DNA of 64,000 nucleotides from Nodularia sphaerocarpa UHCC 0038 (GCF_022376295.1 NZ_CP060140.1:3786356-3850355), one strand, 5' to 3'; counted from the first letter of the stretch, positions 9,496 through 18,755 are shown. The notes: generated from the sequence alone by a model not told the origin. Made by a program: numbers and translations.

Positions 9496-12156
9496 CTACT
9501 TCATCACAGCCGGCGGCATACCCAAAATATCCTCAAGTTTGGGCATATCTTCCAAAGCAATTACTCGCCCTTCATCCTCAAAACCAGTGATTTGATCAAA
9601 GTTCAAATACCGATACAAATCGTCAGCAAAAGGATGAATCTTTTCTGCCACAATATCTAAGTATTCCTGGACTGTGGGAATGCGTCCCAGCAACGCACAA
9701 ACTGCGGCTAATTCTGCTGAACCCAGGTAAACTCGCGCATCTTTACCCATGCGATTGTTGAAGTTACGCGTTGAGGTAGAAAACACAGTTGTACCATCTT
9801 CAACTCGCGCCTGATTACCCATACATAAACTACATCCAGGCATTTCTGTACGCGCATTCGCAGCTTCAAAGATGTTATACACACCTTCTTGTTTTAATTG
9901 GTGTTCATCCATGCGGGTGGGGGGACAAATCCACAACCGGGCTTTAACTGCACCAGCACCTTCTAATACTTTACCAGTGGCGCGATAATGACCGATATTG
10001 GTCATACAAGAACCAACAAATACTTCTTGTACTGGGTCATTAGCAACTTCCGATAATAATTTCACATTATCAGGGTCATTGGGTGCAGCTACAATTGGTT
10101 CTGTGATTTCGTTCAAATCAATTTCAATGATTTCTGCATACTCCGCATCTGCATCAGCTTCCATCAGCGTGGGATTTGCTAACCATTCTTCCATTTTCGC
10201 CACCCGGCGCATAATGGTACGTGCATCTGTGTAACCCCTAGCTACCATGTTCTTTAACAGGCTGACGTTGGAACGCAGATATTCGGAAACTGTCTCTATA
10301 CTCAGCTTAATTGTACAACCTGCACAAGAACGTTCGGCGGAAGCATCGGTAAGTTCAAAGGCTTGTTCTACTTTCAAATCTGGTAAACCTTCCAATTCCA
10401 GAATTCGCCCTGAGTAGATATTTTTCTTGTTTTTCTTCTCTACTGTTAGCAAACCTTTTTGAATGGCGACATAAGGAATGGCGTTGACAATATCTCGTAA
10501 GGTGATACCGGGTTGCAATTCTCCTTTGAATCGTACTAATACTGATTCTGGCATATCTAAGGGCATGACACCCAATGCACCCGCAAAGGCTACTAACCCA
10601 GAACCAGCAGGAAAGGATATACCCAAGGGGAAGCGGGTGTGGGAGTCGCCACCTGTTCCCACAGTATCGGGTAACAGCATCCGGTTTAGCCAAGAGTGAA
10701 TGATACCATCGCCGGGACGTAACGCTACACCTGCGCGTTGGGCAAAGAAATCGGGTAGTTCTTGGTGAGTTTTAATGTCTACTGGTTTGGGATATGCGGC
10801 TGTGTGACAGAAACTCTGCATTACTAAGTCTGCACTGAAACCGAGACAAGCGAGTTCTTTTAGTTCGTCGCGGGTCATGGGACCTGTGGTATCCTGAGAA
10901 CCAATGGTAGTCATTAGGGGTTCGCAAGATGTCCCCGGACGCACACCTGGTAAACCACAGGCTTTACCGACCATTTTCTGGGCGAGGGTGTAACCTTTGC
11001 CTGTATCGTTGGGTTGTTGAGGACGAATAAATATATTGCTGGCTTCTAAACCCAATGCTTCGCGGGTTTTGTCGGTGAGGGTACGTCCAATTAATAGGGG
11101 AATGCGTCCACCGGCGCGGACTTCATCAAAGATGGTTTCGGGTTTGAGGGTGAAGGTGGAAATGACTTCGCCGGTTTCGGTGGTGATTTCGCCTTTGTAA
11201 GGATGTATGGTAATTACCATACCGGTTTCTAAATTGCTGACATCGCATTCAATGGGCAAAGCACCGGCATCTTCGGCTGTGTTAAAGAAAATTGGAGCGA
11301 TCGCACTACCTAAAATATAACCCCCAGCGCGTTTGTTTGGTACATAAGGGATATCATTTCCTAAATGCCACAATACTGAGTTAATGGCAGATTTGCGCGA
11401 GGAACCAGTACCGACAACATCGCCGACGTAAGCTAGAGGATGTCCTTTTTGCTTTAACTCGACAATGGTTTCTAAACTTCCCGGTTGCCGTGACTCTAGC
11501 ATGGCTAGGGCGTGTAAGGGAATATCCGGACGGGTCGTGGCGTGGGTGGCTGGGGATAAATCATCAGTGTTGGTTTCCCCAGGGACTTTAAACACGGTGA
11601 CAGTAATGGCTTCTGGTACTGTGGGGCGAATAGTAAACCATTCCGCATTCGCCCAAGAATCAACTACTCGCTTGGCGAAAGGATTTGTTTGGGATAATTC
11701 CAAAACATCATGAAAGGCATCATACACCAAAAGGATTTTACTCAGGGCGGCTGCGGCGTAAGCGGCGATGGGTTCTCTACCTTCACCCTTCATGACTAAA
11801 GGTGTTTCTCCGTCTTCTGATTCTCCACTGGAAACTTGCAGCAAATCAATGAGAGATTGCACGTTGTATCCGCCTACCATCGTTCCCAGTAATTCTACTG
11901 CGGCGATGGGGGAAACGAGGGGACTGGTAATTTCGCTTTTAGCAATGGCTGTGAGAAATCCCGCTTTCACATAAGCTGCTTCATCTACTCCGGGGGGTAC
12001 GCGATCGCACAATAAATGCAATAATGTATCTTCTTCACCCTCTGGTGGATTTTGCAGCAATTCGCACAGTTCTGAGGTTTGCTTCGCATCCAATGGTAAA
12101 GGGGGAATACCGAGTTGGGCGCGTTCCGCAACATGATGACGGTATTGTTCTAGCAT
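9496..12156 (-). CDS. acnB: aconitate hydratase B (bifunctional aconitase/2-methylisocitrate dehydratase type)
   Basis: 886 residues, the length of AcnB. It interconverts citrate and isocitrate, feeding 2-oxoglutarate and thus nitrogen assimilation. The N-terminal HEAT-like part starts MLEQYRHHVAERAQLG. The swivel domain follows near 170-370. The catalytic part contains GTGGDSHTRFPLG, and the [4Fe-4S] ligands lie in VGSCMTNIGHYR and PGCSLCMGNQARV. CAGCTIKL is also present. The C-terminus (KLEDILGMPPAVMK) is intact. It is transcribed alone, convergent with the DUF262 gene. Confidence 0.95.
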   Translation of the reverse strand: MLEQYRHHVAERAQLGIPPLPLDAKQTSELCELLQNPPEGEEDTLLHLLCDRVPPGVDEAAYVKAGFLTAIAKSEITSPLVSPIAAVELLGTMVGGYNVQSLIDLLQVSSGESEDGETPLVMKGEGREPIAAYAAAALSKILLVYDAFHDVLELSQTNPFAKRVVDSWANAEWFTIRPTVPEAITVTVFKVPGETNTDDLSPATHATTRPDIPLHALAMLESRQPGSLETIVELKQKGHPLAYVGDVVGTGSSRKSAINSVLWHLGNDIPYVPNKRAGGYILGSAIAPIFFNTAEDAGALPIECDVSNLETGMVITIHPYKGEITTETGEVISTFTLKPETIFDEVRAGGRIPLLIGRTLTDKTREALGLEASNIFIRPQQPNDTGKGYTLAQKMVGKACGLPGVRPGTSCEPLMTTIGSQDTTGPMTRDELKELACLGFSADLVMQSFCHTAAYPKPVDIKTHQELPDFFAQRAGVALRPGDGIIHSWLNRMLLPDTVGTGGDSHTRFPLGISFPAGSGLVAFAGALGVMPLDMPESVLVRFKGELQPGITLRDIVNAIPYVAIQKGLLTVEKKNKKNIYSGRILELEGLPDLKVEQAFELTDASAERSCAGCTIKLSIETVSEYLRSNVSLLKNMVARGYTDARTIMRRVAKMEEWLANPTLMEADADAEYAEIIEIDLNEITEPIVAAPNDPDNVKLLSEVANDPVQEVFVGSCMTNIGHYRATGKVLEGAGAVKARLWICPPTRMDEHQLKQEGVYNIFEAANARTEMPGCSLCMGNQARVEDGTTVFSTSTRNFNNRMGKDARVYLGSAELAAVCALLGRIPTVQEYLDIVAEKIHPFADDLYRYLNFDQITGFEDEGRVIALEDMPKLEDILGMPPAVMK

Positions 12157-12294
12157 TTTGTGTTCTCCATTGGGATGTTCTCCCCTTAATTATGAAATAT
12201 TTTTCGGCAAATCTTGGCTATAAAAGTTTACCTGATTTTTATGTCTGGAAGCCTCATCAGACTTGTGTTATGGATTTATTAATCTACTGATAAT

Positions 12295-12555
12295 TTATTC
12301 TGATTGTGGGTTTAACCAAGTTTCTAAATCAGCAACACTAGAAAAATCTAATAACGCCTCTCCTAAGTTCTCTAATTGTTCAATCGATAACCCTCTGATG
12401 CGTTCAATTAATGACGTATGAATTTCACCAACACGGCGATTTAGTAGACGCAGTATTAAGTGTTGTTTTCCTTCTTGCCTTCCCTCTTCTTTAGCTTGTT
12501 CTCTATGTCTTTGATAAAGTGGTTCTAATCGCATAATTAACTCCCGAACAATCAA
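12295..12555 (-). pseudogene. duplicated 3' fragment of the neighbouring DUF4351 gene
   Basis: 86 codons that repeat the last 80 or so residues of the gene at 12562-13458 (shared RLEPLYQ, EQAKEEGRQEG, IRGLSIEQLENLGEALLDFSS). The two DNA copies are offset by exactly 267 bp, a multiple of three, and are in the same frame. They are separated by the stop codon at 12562. The only start upstream is a TTG at 12555; the first ATG is at 12534. It is best read as a remnant of a tandem duplication, possibly still translated. Confidence 0.75.
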
Positions 12556-12561
12556 AATAAA

Positions 12562-13458
12562 TTAGATTGAGTGTTGTGTTAACCAAACTTCTAAATCAGC
12601 AACACTAGAAAAGTCTAATAACGCCTCTCCTAAGTTCTCTAACTGTTCAATGGATAATCCTCTGATGCGTTGAATTAATGACGCATCAATTTCACCGATA
12701 CGGCGAGTTAGTAACCGCATTATTAGATTTTTTTCTCCTTCTTGTCTTCCTTCTTCTTTAGCTTGTTCTCTATTTCTTTGATAAAGTGGTTCTAATCGCA
12801 TAATTAACTCCCTATCATCTGCTTCTAGTTCTTGATTTACTCTCAAGTTTTCACGCAAGTTGTAAACTAATTCCAGGGTGGCTTTCTGGTATGGATGATC
12901 TAATGGTAACGCTTGCAACTCGATAATTGCTTGTGATTGTACGCTTCCCCTACCCAAAAGTCTCAACCATAAAGTTTCCGGTGTTTGCGGTAGTTGGTGT
13001 ATCGCCACAATTACTGTCCGTAAGGCATCTGCTAGAAAATGTACTCCCGATAACCAACCTTGTTTTTGAACTGTTCCAAAGCTAGATAACCGAATTTCAG
13101 ATATGGTGGGGGTTAAAATCCACAACTTAGGAATTTCTGACTCCTGAAGTTTGATTTTATTGGCTTTGGCTTCTCGTCGCAATAAAGCCTTGATTTCTAA
13201 TAATTTGAGAATACAGTCGCAGATTTCATCGCTAGAAGCTGGATTGCGGTATGGTTCTATTATTGCAGGATGTTCGGCAATTCTTCCTAGTAACCCCAGT
13301 ATTTGTAAATTAGCACTTTTTTGTTTAGCAGGTGTGAATAAAACATCTATTTCTTTAATTTCTCCTGAGACTTTTTCTGATGCTTTGACTTCTCCGTAAT
13401 CTTTTAATAATTCTTCTAGATAGTCTTTGGCGAATTTATCATGTATAAACCTAGTCAT
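12562..13458 (-). CDS. DUF4351-containing protein (Rpn/PD-(D/E)XK-like family)
   Basis: 298 residues. The N-terminal part (KDYLEELLKDYG, then VSGEIKEIDVLFTPA) resembles the nuclease-like domain of cyanobacterial Rpn-type proteins, with a possible E-x-D core. The middle contains PKLWILTPTISE. A charged EQAKEEGRQEGEK stretch precedes the DUF4351 end (RIGEIDASLIQRIRGLSIEQLENL), with helix-forming repeats. The role is unknown; the relatives are often multi-copy and possibly recombination-promoting nucleases. The 3' 267 bp is duplicated downstream. Confidence 0.75.
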   Translation of the reverse strand: MTRFIHDKFAKDYLEELLKDYGEVKASEKVSGEIKEIDVLFTPAKQKSANLQILGLLGRIAEHPAIIEPYRNPASSDEICDCILKLLEIKALLRREAKANKIKLQESEIPKLWILTPTISEIRLSSFGTVQKQGWLSGVHFLADALRTVIVAIHQLPQTPETLWLRLLGRGSVQSQAIIELQALPLDHPYQKATLELVYNLRENLRVNQELEADDRELIMRLEPLYQRNREQAKEEGRQEGEKNLIMRLLTRRIGEIDASLIQRIRGLSIEQLENLGEALLDFSSVADLEVWLTQHSI

Positions 13459-13689
13459 TAAATTTTGATATTGTGTAAATCTGGGTTAATTCAAAGTTTT
13501 ATTATATACCAGTTTTGAATTAACAGTAACAGGATGTCTGAAAAAATATTAGTGTTGTATTCAATTGAAAGTAATAGGGATTTTATCAGCTTTCGAGATT
13601 TAACCTAAATTTTTGTTGTAAAATTTGAATATCTATAATTAATTCCGATATAATAATATGTTTGTCCGTTGCATCACCTGATTTTATAT

Positions 13690-14010
13690 ATGTCCAACAT
13701 TTACACCGTTGAAATTAACCACCAAGGTAAAATTTATACTTTACAAGTTCCTGAAGATGAAACTATCTTATCAGTGGCTGAAACTGCTGGTCTAGGTTTT
13801 CCCAATTCTTGTAATGCAGGAGTTTGTACAACTTGCGCTGGTCTAATTACTGAGGGAACTGTAGACCAATCTGATTGTATGGGCGTTAGTTCTGAACTGC
13901 AAAAACAAGGTTATGCTTTGCTTTGTGTTTCTTATCCTCGTTCTGATTTGAAAATTGAGACGGAAAAGGAAGACGTAGTTTATCAATTGCAGTTTGGTAA
14001 AGACCAATAA
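13690..14010 (+). CDS. plant-type [2Fe-2S] ferredoxin
   Basis: 106 residues from the ATG at 13690; a TTG at 13669 would add seven unlikely residues. The cluster ligands are in SCNAGVCTTCAG (C-X4-C-X2-C) plus the fourth Cys in LLCVSYP, about 30 residues further on. It is a soluble one-electron carrier, of the photosynthetic or vegetative ferredoxin type. There are several ferredoxin paralogues in such genomes, so no symbol is given. A 231-bp AT-rich upstream region probably holds the promoter. A 60-residue gene follows after a TCAGTTA repeat. Confidence 0.93.
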   Translation: MSNIYTVEINHQGKIYTLQVPEDETILSVAETAGLGFPNSCNAGVCTTCAGLITEGTVDQSDCMGVSSELQKQGYALLCVSYPRSDLKIETEKEDVVYQLQFGKDQ

Positions 14011-14075
14011 TCAGTTATCAGTTATCAGTTATCATAAGTTATTTGATAACTGGTAACTAATATCAGTTATTCTAG
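14011..14075. repeat. TCAGTTA-type short tandem repeat directly after the ferredoxin stop
   Basis: It begins on the base after TAA: TCAGTTATCAGTTATCAG, then ATAACTGGTAACTAATATCAG. The units are partly self-complementary (GATAACTG/CAGTTATC) and can fold. The same family follows the stop of the corrinoid adenosyltransferase gene at 27053-27104. Confidence 0.8.
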
Positions 14076-14103
14076 AAACTGGAAATATAAAGGAATTACT
14101 GCC

Positions 14104-14286
14104 ATGACTACTCATTTTATTACCGCAGAAGTTGATTTGCAAGAAACTCCGACTGAGTTGGAAAAAGCAATTGAAGCTGAGTTGCAAAAGCAGGGTGAAC
14201 CTCTACGTTGGGCGATTACTTCTGTGGATGAAGCACAGCAAAAAGCTACTGTTGAAGCTGTTGTGACTACAGCACATTCTGATTAA
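14104..14286 (+). CDS. small conserved-looking hypothetical protein
   Basis: 60 residues, starting ATGACTACTCA with a possible GGAATT ribosome site 7-12 bases before. The sequence is compact and soluble, with alternating strand and helix patterns (THFITAEVDLQE ... LEKAIEAELQKQG ... LRWAITSVDEAQQKATVEAVV), which looks like a real fold. It is probably co-transcribed with the ferredoxin gene 93 bp upstream. The function is not recognised. Confidence 0.65.
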   Translation: MTTHFITAEVDLQETPTELEKAIEAELQKQGEPLRWAITSVDEAQQKATVEAVVTTAHSD

Positions 14287-14296
14287 TAAGTAATGA

Positions 14297-14327
14297 GTAA
14301 TGAGTGCAGAAAACTCTCACTCATTAC
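14297..14327. terminator. perfect 10-bp hairpin between convergent genes
   Basis: GTAATGAGTG (14297-14306) pairs with CACTCATTAC (14318-14327). It follows AGTAATGAGTAATGAG heptamer-like units and overlaps the last codons of the minus-strand gene, whose end SNE-stop is read from the right arm. Confidence 0.6.
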
Positions 14328-15114
14328 TCACAATAAAAACATCATCAAAATCTTCTGCATAAGTTACTTTAATTGAATCTGTGTGAGGATAAAAAACTGT
14401 TTTCATTAATGACTCACAAAGTTGTATTCTGTAGTCATCAAATCCATTACCTCCAAATAAATGAATCCTGGGAATTAGTTGTTTATTTACTGAATTAGGA
14501 TATTCTGAAAAGTAGTACCAGTAAGCAAAGACTTGTCCCACAGCGTGTTTCCAATTTTTAATATTTTTAACTTCAATCACTTCTTCATCTGTGATTAAGT
14601 CTGCTATTCCTACTAATAAATATGATTCATGGTCAATAATAGGTACTTCTCTCTTACCTCCTTCAATTTCCCACAAAGCTAATACACATTTCTTTTCTTC
14701 TTCACTTCTTTCTTGTTGCTTGTATTCTTGTTCTGCTTTGAGTATCTGTTCTAACTGGTTACTTTGTTCAGGTTTTAAATTAGAAAATAAAGGACTTAAG
14801 GCAGGCTTTTGTAAAATATTTTTGACAATTTTTGAGAATTCTTCAAACTCATAATTATCGAATTCTGCAAAAACCTCTCTTACTGTTTTATATGGCGGTT
14901 TTTTATTCCAACCTTGTCTTTTATTAGGCAATAATGCATCAAAACTATCACGACGATTTTTTATTGATGCTTCTGAATAACCTAAAGCCTGAGAAACTTG
15001 ACGATATGCTTCTGTCAAATTATTGTACCCTAGCTCTGTAAAGGCACGTTGATTAAATTTAGCCAGGTATAAGGCAATAATATGGGCTTCTCTCTTGTTT
15101 GTGTTCTCTGTCAT
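14317..15114 (-). CDS. putative PD-(D/E)XK nuclease, unrecognised family
   Basis: 265 residues. The N-terminal 70 residues (REAHIIALYLAKFNQRAFTELG, GYSEASIKNRRDSFDALLPN) look like a helical DNA-binding unit, as seen in some restriction enzymes. Residues 168-200 read VGIADLITDEEVIEVKNIKNW then HAVGQVFAYWYYF. This gives Asp172, Glu181-x-Lys183 and Gln194, the spacing of a PD-(D/E)XK active site with a following helix. The linker 130-142 is highly charged. There is no methylase nearby. Nuclease activity is inferred from motif spacing only. The final codons overlap a terminator-like repeat. Confidence 0.6.
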   Translation of the reverse strand: MTENTNKREAHIIALYLAKFNQRAFTELGYNNLTEAYRQVSQALGYSEASIKNRRDSFDALLPNKRQGWNKKPPYKTVREVFAEFDNYEFEEFSKIVKNILQKPALSPLFSNLKPEQSNQLEQILKAEQEYKQQERSEEEKKCVLALWEIEGGKREVPIIDHESYLLVGIADLITDEEVIEVKNIKNWKHAVGQVFAYWYYFSEYPNSVNKQLIPRIHLFGGNGFDDYRIQLCESLMKTVFYPHTDSIKVTYAEDFDDVFIVSNE

Positions 15115-15204
15115 ACTTTTACTTATGGAAACCCTGGGATTGTTATTTTTTAGAGTTCCCTGTTCATAGCATCAACAAACATCAGTTTTATTCCAATATT
15201 TAGT

Positions 15205-16269
15205 ATGCAACGTCCTTATACAGCGATTTTAATTATACCTACTGGGGTGGGGGCGGCGATTGGCGGTTATGCTGGTGATGCTTTGCCTGTAGCTAAGGTT
15301 ATATCACAGGTGTGCGATCGCCTGATAACTCATCCCAATGTCCTCAATGGTGCTAGTTTGTATTGGAATCTCCCCAACACGCTGTATGTTGAAGGTTACG
15401 GACTTGATAAATTTGCCTCTGGATGCTGGGGTTTACGCCCGGTGCGGAATAATAAAATCGGGTTGCTTTTAGACCAAGGGATTGAACCAGAATTACAACT
15501 GCGACACCTCCAAGCAGCCGACGCAGCCAGGGCTACCCTTGGTTTAACTCTCACAGATTATGTAGTTACTGATGCACCGCTAAACGTAGAATTACGCACC
15601 TCAGCATCAGGGGCTAGTTGGGGAACAATTGGCAACCCTGACAGTTTACTCAGGGCGGCGGAAATATTAATTAACAAAGCAGGGGCAGAAGCGATCGCAG
15701 TTGTCGCCCGTTTCCCCGATAATATAGATGAAGCAGCAGTACAAAATTATCGTCAAGGTCAAGGCGTAGACCCTTTAGCGGGTGCAGAAGCCGTAATTAG
15801 CCATTTAATCGTCCGCACCTTCAAAATTCCCTGCGCCCATTCTCCCGCCTTAGCCAGCGCCCCCCCAGAACCGAATTTATCGCCTCGTTCGGCTGCCGAA
15901 GAATTAGGTTATACTTTTTTACCATGTGTCCTTGTGGGTTTAAGTCGCGCCCCACAATTTATTATAAATAGAGAGTCAATGACAGCTTTAGCCGATGATA
16001 TTTGGGCAGATCAAGTGGATGCTGCGATCGCACCTGCAAATGCTTGTGGTAGTAGTGCCTTAATCAGTTTAAACCAAAGACGATGCCAAATTATCACTGT
16101 AGCAGAAAATAAAACTCTCATCCAAGTTCCCGCCCCAGCTTTAGGAATCACAGCTTTACAGGTAAACTCATATTTAGAAGCCGTAGGTGTATTAGTCGCC
16201 CACAAAGCCGGCATAAATCCCACCGCCCTCAGTCCTCAAATATCCTCCTTACAACCAGTTATCATGTAG
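15205..16269 (+). CDS. DUF3326 domain-containing protein
   Basis: 354 residues. MQRPYTAILIIPTGVGAAIGGYAGDALP is the typical start of this cyanobacterial and plant family, read here in parts (IIPTGVGA, GGYAGDA). Later landmarks are GLRPVRNNKIGLLLDQGIE, VVARFPD, GVDPLAGAEAVISH and IAPANACGSSALISL. The function is not established. It is probably co-transcribed with the CPBP gene 35 bp downstream. Confidence 0.85.
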   Translation: MQRPYTAILIIPTGVGAAIGGYAGDALPVAKVISQVCDRLITHPNVLNGASLYWNLPNTLYVEGYGLDKFASGCWGLRPVRNNKIGLLLDQGIEPELQLRHLQAADAARATLGLTLTDYVVTDAPLNVELRTSASGASWGTIGNPDSLLRAAEILINKAGAEAIAVVARFPDNIDEAAVQNYRQGQGVDPLAGAEAVISHLIVRTFKIPCAHSPALASAPPEPNLSPRSAAEELGYTFLPCVLVGLSRAPQFIINRESMTALADDIWADQVDAAIAPANACGSSALISLNQRRCQIITVAENKTLIQVPAPALGITALQVNSYLEAVGVLVAHKAGINPTALSPQISSLQPVIM

Positions 16270-16304
16270 TTTCCCCACTCCCCATTCCCTACCCCCAAAA
16301 AATC

Positions 16305-16895
16305 GTGGTTGAACAACAAAATCAAGAACCAGAAATTCCCTATTTGACACGTACCCAAGTATTAGTAGCTATGGGAGTGACTGCAATCCTGTTATGGCTA
16401 GTCGCCAGGGTGTGGTTAAACTATGGCAATTTTTACTTATTAAGATGGTATTGGTCAGGAAAAGATTTACTCTTCGGTTTAGGTTTAGGGTTAATCATCA
16501 CAGCCTTAAGTGGTTTAGCTTATCGCTTTTACCCGAACTACCGTCAAAGCGCAGACTATTATTTGGATATAGTTATCAAGCCTTTAGCTTTACCCGATTT
16601 GATTTGGTTGGGTTTACTTCCGGCGTTAAGTGAAGAACTGTTATTTCGGGGTGTGATGCTGCCAGCTTTAGGCTTAGATAATGTAGCTGTAATTGTATCT
16701 AGTCTCGCTTTTGGGATTTTGCATCTCAGTGGACCCCAACAATGGCCTTATGTGATTTGGGCAACTATTATTGGGTTAATGTTGGGTTTTAGTGCCTTAT
16801 TAACTGGTAACTTGTTAGTGCCAATTGTTGCCCACATGATCACAAATTGGGTTTCTGGCTGTTTCTGGAAATTCCGGCAAGTGAAAACAGCTTAA
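16305..16895 (+). CDS. CPBP family intramembrane (Abi/Rce1-type) glutamic protease
   Basis: 196 residues from a GTG at 16305. Four to five membrane segments carry the family's three motifs: ALSEELLFRGVML (EExxxR) near residues 106-118, FGILHLSG (F...H) near 139, and VPIVAHMITNWVSG near 175. The active site lies within the membrane. Cyanobacteria carry many such genes; substrates are mostly unknown. It follows the DUF3326 gene closely. Confidence 0.88.
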   Translation: MVEQQNQEPEIPYLTRTQVLVAMGVTAILLWLVARVWLNYGNFYLLRWYWSGKDLLFGLGLGLIITALSGLAYRFYPNYRQSADYYLDIVIKPLALPDLIWLGLLPALSEELLFRGVMLPALGLDNVAVIVSSLAFGILHLSGPQQWPYVIWATIIGLMLGFSALLTGNLLVPIVAHMITNWVSGCFWKFRQVKTA

Positions 16896-16905
16896 ACTTT
16901 TGTTT

Positions 16906-16925
16906 ACGGGGATTCAAACCCCCGT
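16906..16925 (+). terminator. hairpin after the CPBP gene
   Basis: ACGGGG and CCCCGT form a 6-bp GC-rich stem around ATTCAAACC, 10 bp after the stop. A T-poor tail follows, so intrinsic termination is uncertain. The next gene is convergent. Confidence 0.45.
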
Positions 16926-16981
16926 TGACATTTTGCTCAAAATATGGAATTGAAAGGACTAAAGTCCTCAATACTAGCTCA

Positions 16982-17890
16982 TTACCGTTGTTGGTCTAAC
17001 CAGTTGATTAAGTCCTCTAAAGTTTGCAAATCAAAAATTGCGTCTGCTAGACTTTCGATTTGTGGTGAAGATAATTCATTAATTCGGCTTTCTATAGCAG
17101 GGGTAATATCATTAAATCGCCGCTTTAGTTGTCTTTTAACAATTTTTTGTTCTCCCTGTTCAATACCCTTTTCCATCCAACTGGTCACTATTTCCATGAT
17201 TTTTTCCTCTTCAACTAAATTAGCTTGGTGTAGTTCAGCGTTTAATTCTTGCTCTTCAGTTGTGTTTAATTTTAGATAGGTGTCAATAAAACCAGAAATT
17301 AATTCTATTTTAGCAGGGTTTAATTGCAGCGTAACTAACATCCTTAAGCATTCTAGCTTAACTTTAATTCTCTCTTCTGGTTGAAAGTTCATTTTTGCCA
17401 TTAAGGCGGCGGCTACGGGATTTGGTTTGTTTAAAAAATTTCGCCAGTTGAGATTATTTAATTGAATGGCAACATAGTTAAATTCTAAAATCTTGCGATG
17501 GGGAAAGTTAACTACATATTGACTTTTTTCTGGTCTTTTGGGTTCGTCGTATGAGAATATAACTATAGGGAAAATTGGCATTAAAAATTTAGAATCTAAA
17601 CGGGCGAAGTAATGAAACATCCGCCGTTCAATTTCTTTTTGATTATATGCTTGGTTTTCTATGTGAACCAGAAAATAACTGTCTTCTCCTCTCTATTTAA
17701 CTTGTGCTAATAAGTCTACTCTTCTTTTTTCTCCTGTGGTGACATCGGTAAATATTTCTTCTGTTAGAAAAATGAGGCTGTCTTGTGTAACGTACTCTAA
17801 AACTTCTGGTAAAAATAGTTCTATAAATTCCCAAAAGAATGTTTGGATTAGTTCTTTAAATAGTCTATCGTGATCTATCATTTGAGTCAT
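16982..17890 (-). pseudogene. Rpn-type (PD-(D/E)XK) protein interrupted by one in-frame amber codon
   Basis: Read from the ATG at 17890 (MTQMIDHDRLFKELIQ), the frame runs through GEKRRVDLLAQVK to a TAG at 17693-17695. It then continues in the same frame with RGEDSYFLVHIENQAYNQKEIERRMFHYFARL to 16982. The total is about 300 codons, the usual size of the cyanobacterial Rpn family. The amber falls between the putative catalytic Asp (VDLLAQ) and the HIENQ motif, so the product upstream would lack nuclease function. The C-terminus (INELSSPQIESLADAIFDLQTLEDL) is DUF4351-like. The rest shows no decay, so the mutation is recent or a sequencing error. Confidence 0.8.
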
Positions 17891-17908
17891 GTTGGTTTCT
17901 GAGTTTAG

Positions 17909-18056
17909 GGGGTGTTTGGAAAGTTTTGGGCGAATATAATTCGCTACTACACAGGCAAAGTCCACCTGCGTGGACTAATGAAAAAATGAGATTTTTAACC
18001 CGCGCAAGCGGGTTTAGTTTGGGTGGTTCCGCGACTTCTAGTCGCCAGGGCTGTAA
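17909..18056. repeat. dispersed MITE-like element, uninterrupted copy
   Basis: It runs from GGTGTTTGGAAAG through CGAATATAATTCGCTACTAC, AAGTCCACCTGCGTGGACT, AACCCGCGCAAGCGGGTT and GCGACTTCTAGTCGCC to TGTAATAAATT. A longer copy at 30318-30567 has the same blocks with three added segments; partial relatives lie at 51606-51635 and 56137-56280. The inner blocks are small palindromes. Confidence 0.8.
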
Positions 18057-18080
18057 TAAATTGTGATTTTAGTCAGTTCA

Positions 18081-18734
18081 TTATTGACTGATTTCCCGTG
18101 CCGCAGCTAGGGCGATCGCCTGTGGTAAAATTAGATGTTCTTGAATTTGAATCCGAGCGTGTAGTGTTTCTACTGTGTCCTCTGGTAAAATCGGCACAGC
18201 CGCTTGCATTAAAATGGGGCCGCTGTCTACTTCCAAGCAAACTAAATGGACAGTACAGCCAGTAATTTTGACTCCAGATGCTAAAGCTTGTTCTACAGCA
18301 TTAATCCCTTTAAAACTCGGTAACAAACTGGGATGAATATTAATGATTTTCGCTGGAAAGGCATCAATTAAAACTGGTGTCACCAAACGCATCCAACCAG
18401 CCATAATCACCCAATCAACATCATATTGCTGCAAAGTCTTGACAATTTGACTGTCAAATGATTCCCGGTTTTTATATTCGCGGTGATTTAATAATACAGC
18501 TTCCACACCGTGATTAGCTGCGCGGATGGGAGCTTTCGCTGTAGGGTTATTATAAACTAAAACTTGAATTTGGGCGTTTAGTTGTTCATGTGCGATCGCT
18601 TGAGCAACAGCTTCAAAATTACTCCCACTACCAGAAGCCATAACCCCCAGTTTTAAAGGAGTGCTTTGGTCAGATGGGCAAATGCTCATAGTGGGAGCAA
18701 CCAGGCTAAAGGTAGAATCAGGGCGGAGAGTCAT
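18081..18734 (-). CDS. purN: phosphoribosylglycinamide formyltransferase
   Basis: 217 residues. It transfers a formyl group from 10-formyl-THF to GAR in purine synthesis. Motifs: LGVMASGSGSNFEAVAQAI at the substrate phosphate site, WVIMAGWMRLV, the catalytic NIHPSLLPSFKG (Asn, His), and VDSGPILMQAAVPI with the catalytic Asp. The first 30 residues are not conserved; the ATG at 18689 (MSICPSDQ) is an equally possible start. The leftmost start leaves only 21 bp to the divergent ABC permease gene, which favours the inner start. Confidence 0.92.
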   Translation of the reverse strand: MTLRPDSTFSLVAPTMSICPSDQSTPLKLGVMASGSGSNFEAVAQAIAHEQLNAQIQVLVYNNPTAKAPIRAANHGVEAVLLNHREYKNRESFDSQIVKTLQQYDVDWVIMAGWMRLVTPVLIDAFPAKIINIHPSLLPSFKGINAVEQALASGVKITGCTVHLVCLEVDSGPILMQAAVPILPEDTVETLHARIQIQEHLILPQAIALAAAREISQ

Positions 18735-18755
18735 AGCAAAGAGGAAAAATGATAA

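Noticed and set aside
12024..12290. A plus-strand 88-codon ORF at the acnB start
   Set aside because: It is antisense to acnB for half its length, and continues into its promoter region.
16906..16925. T-arm-like sequence suggesting a tRNA end on the minus strand
   Set aside because: The loop has T instead of the fixed C, and no D-arm, anticodon arm or acceptor stem can be drawn.
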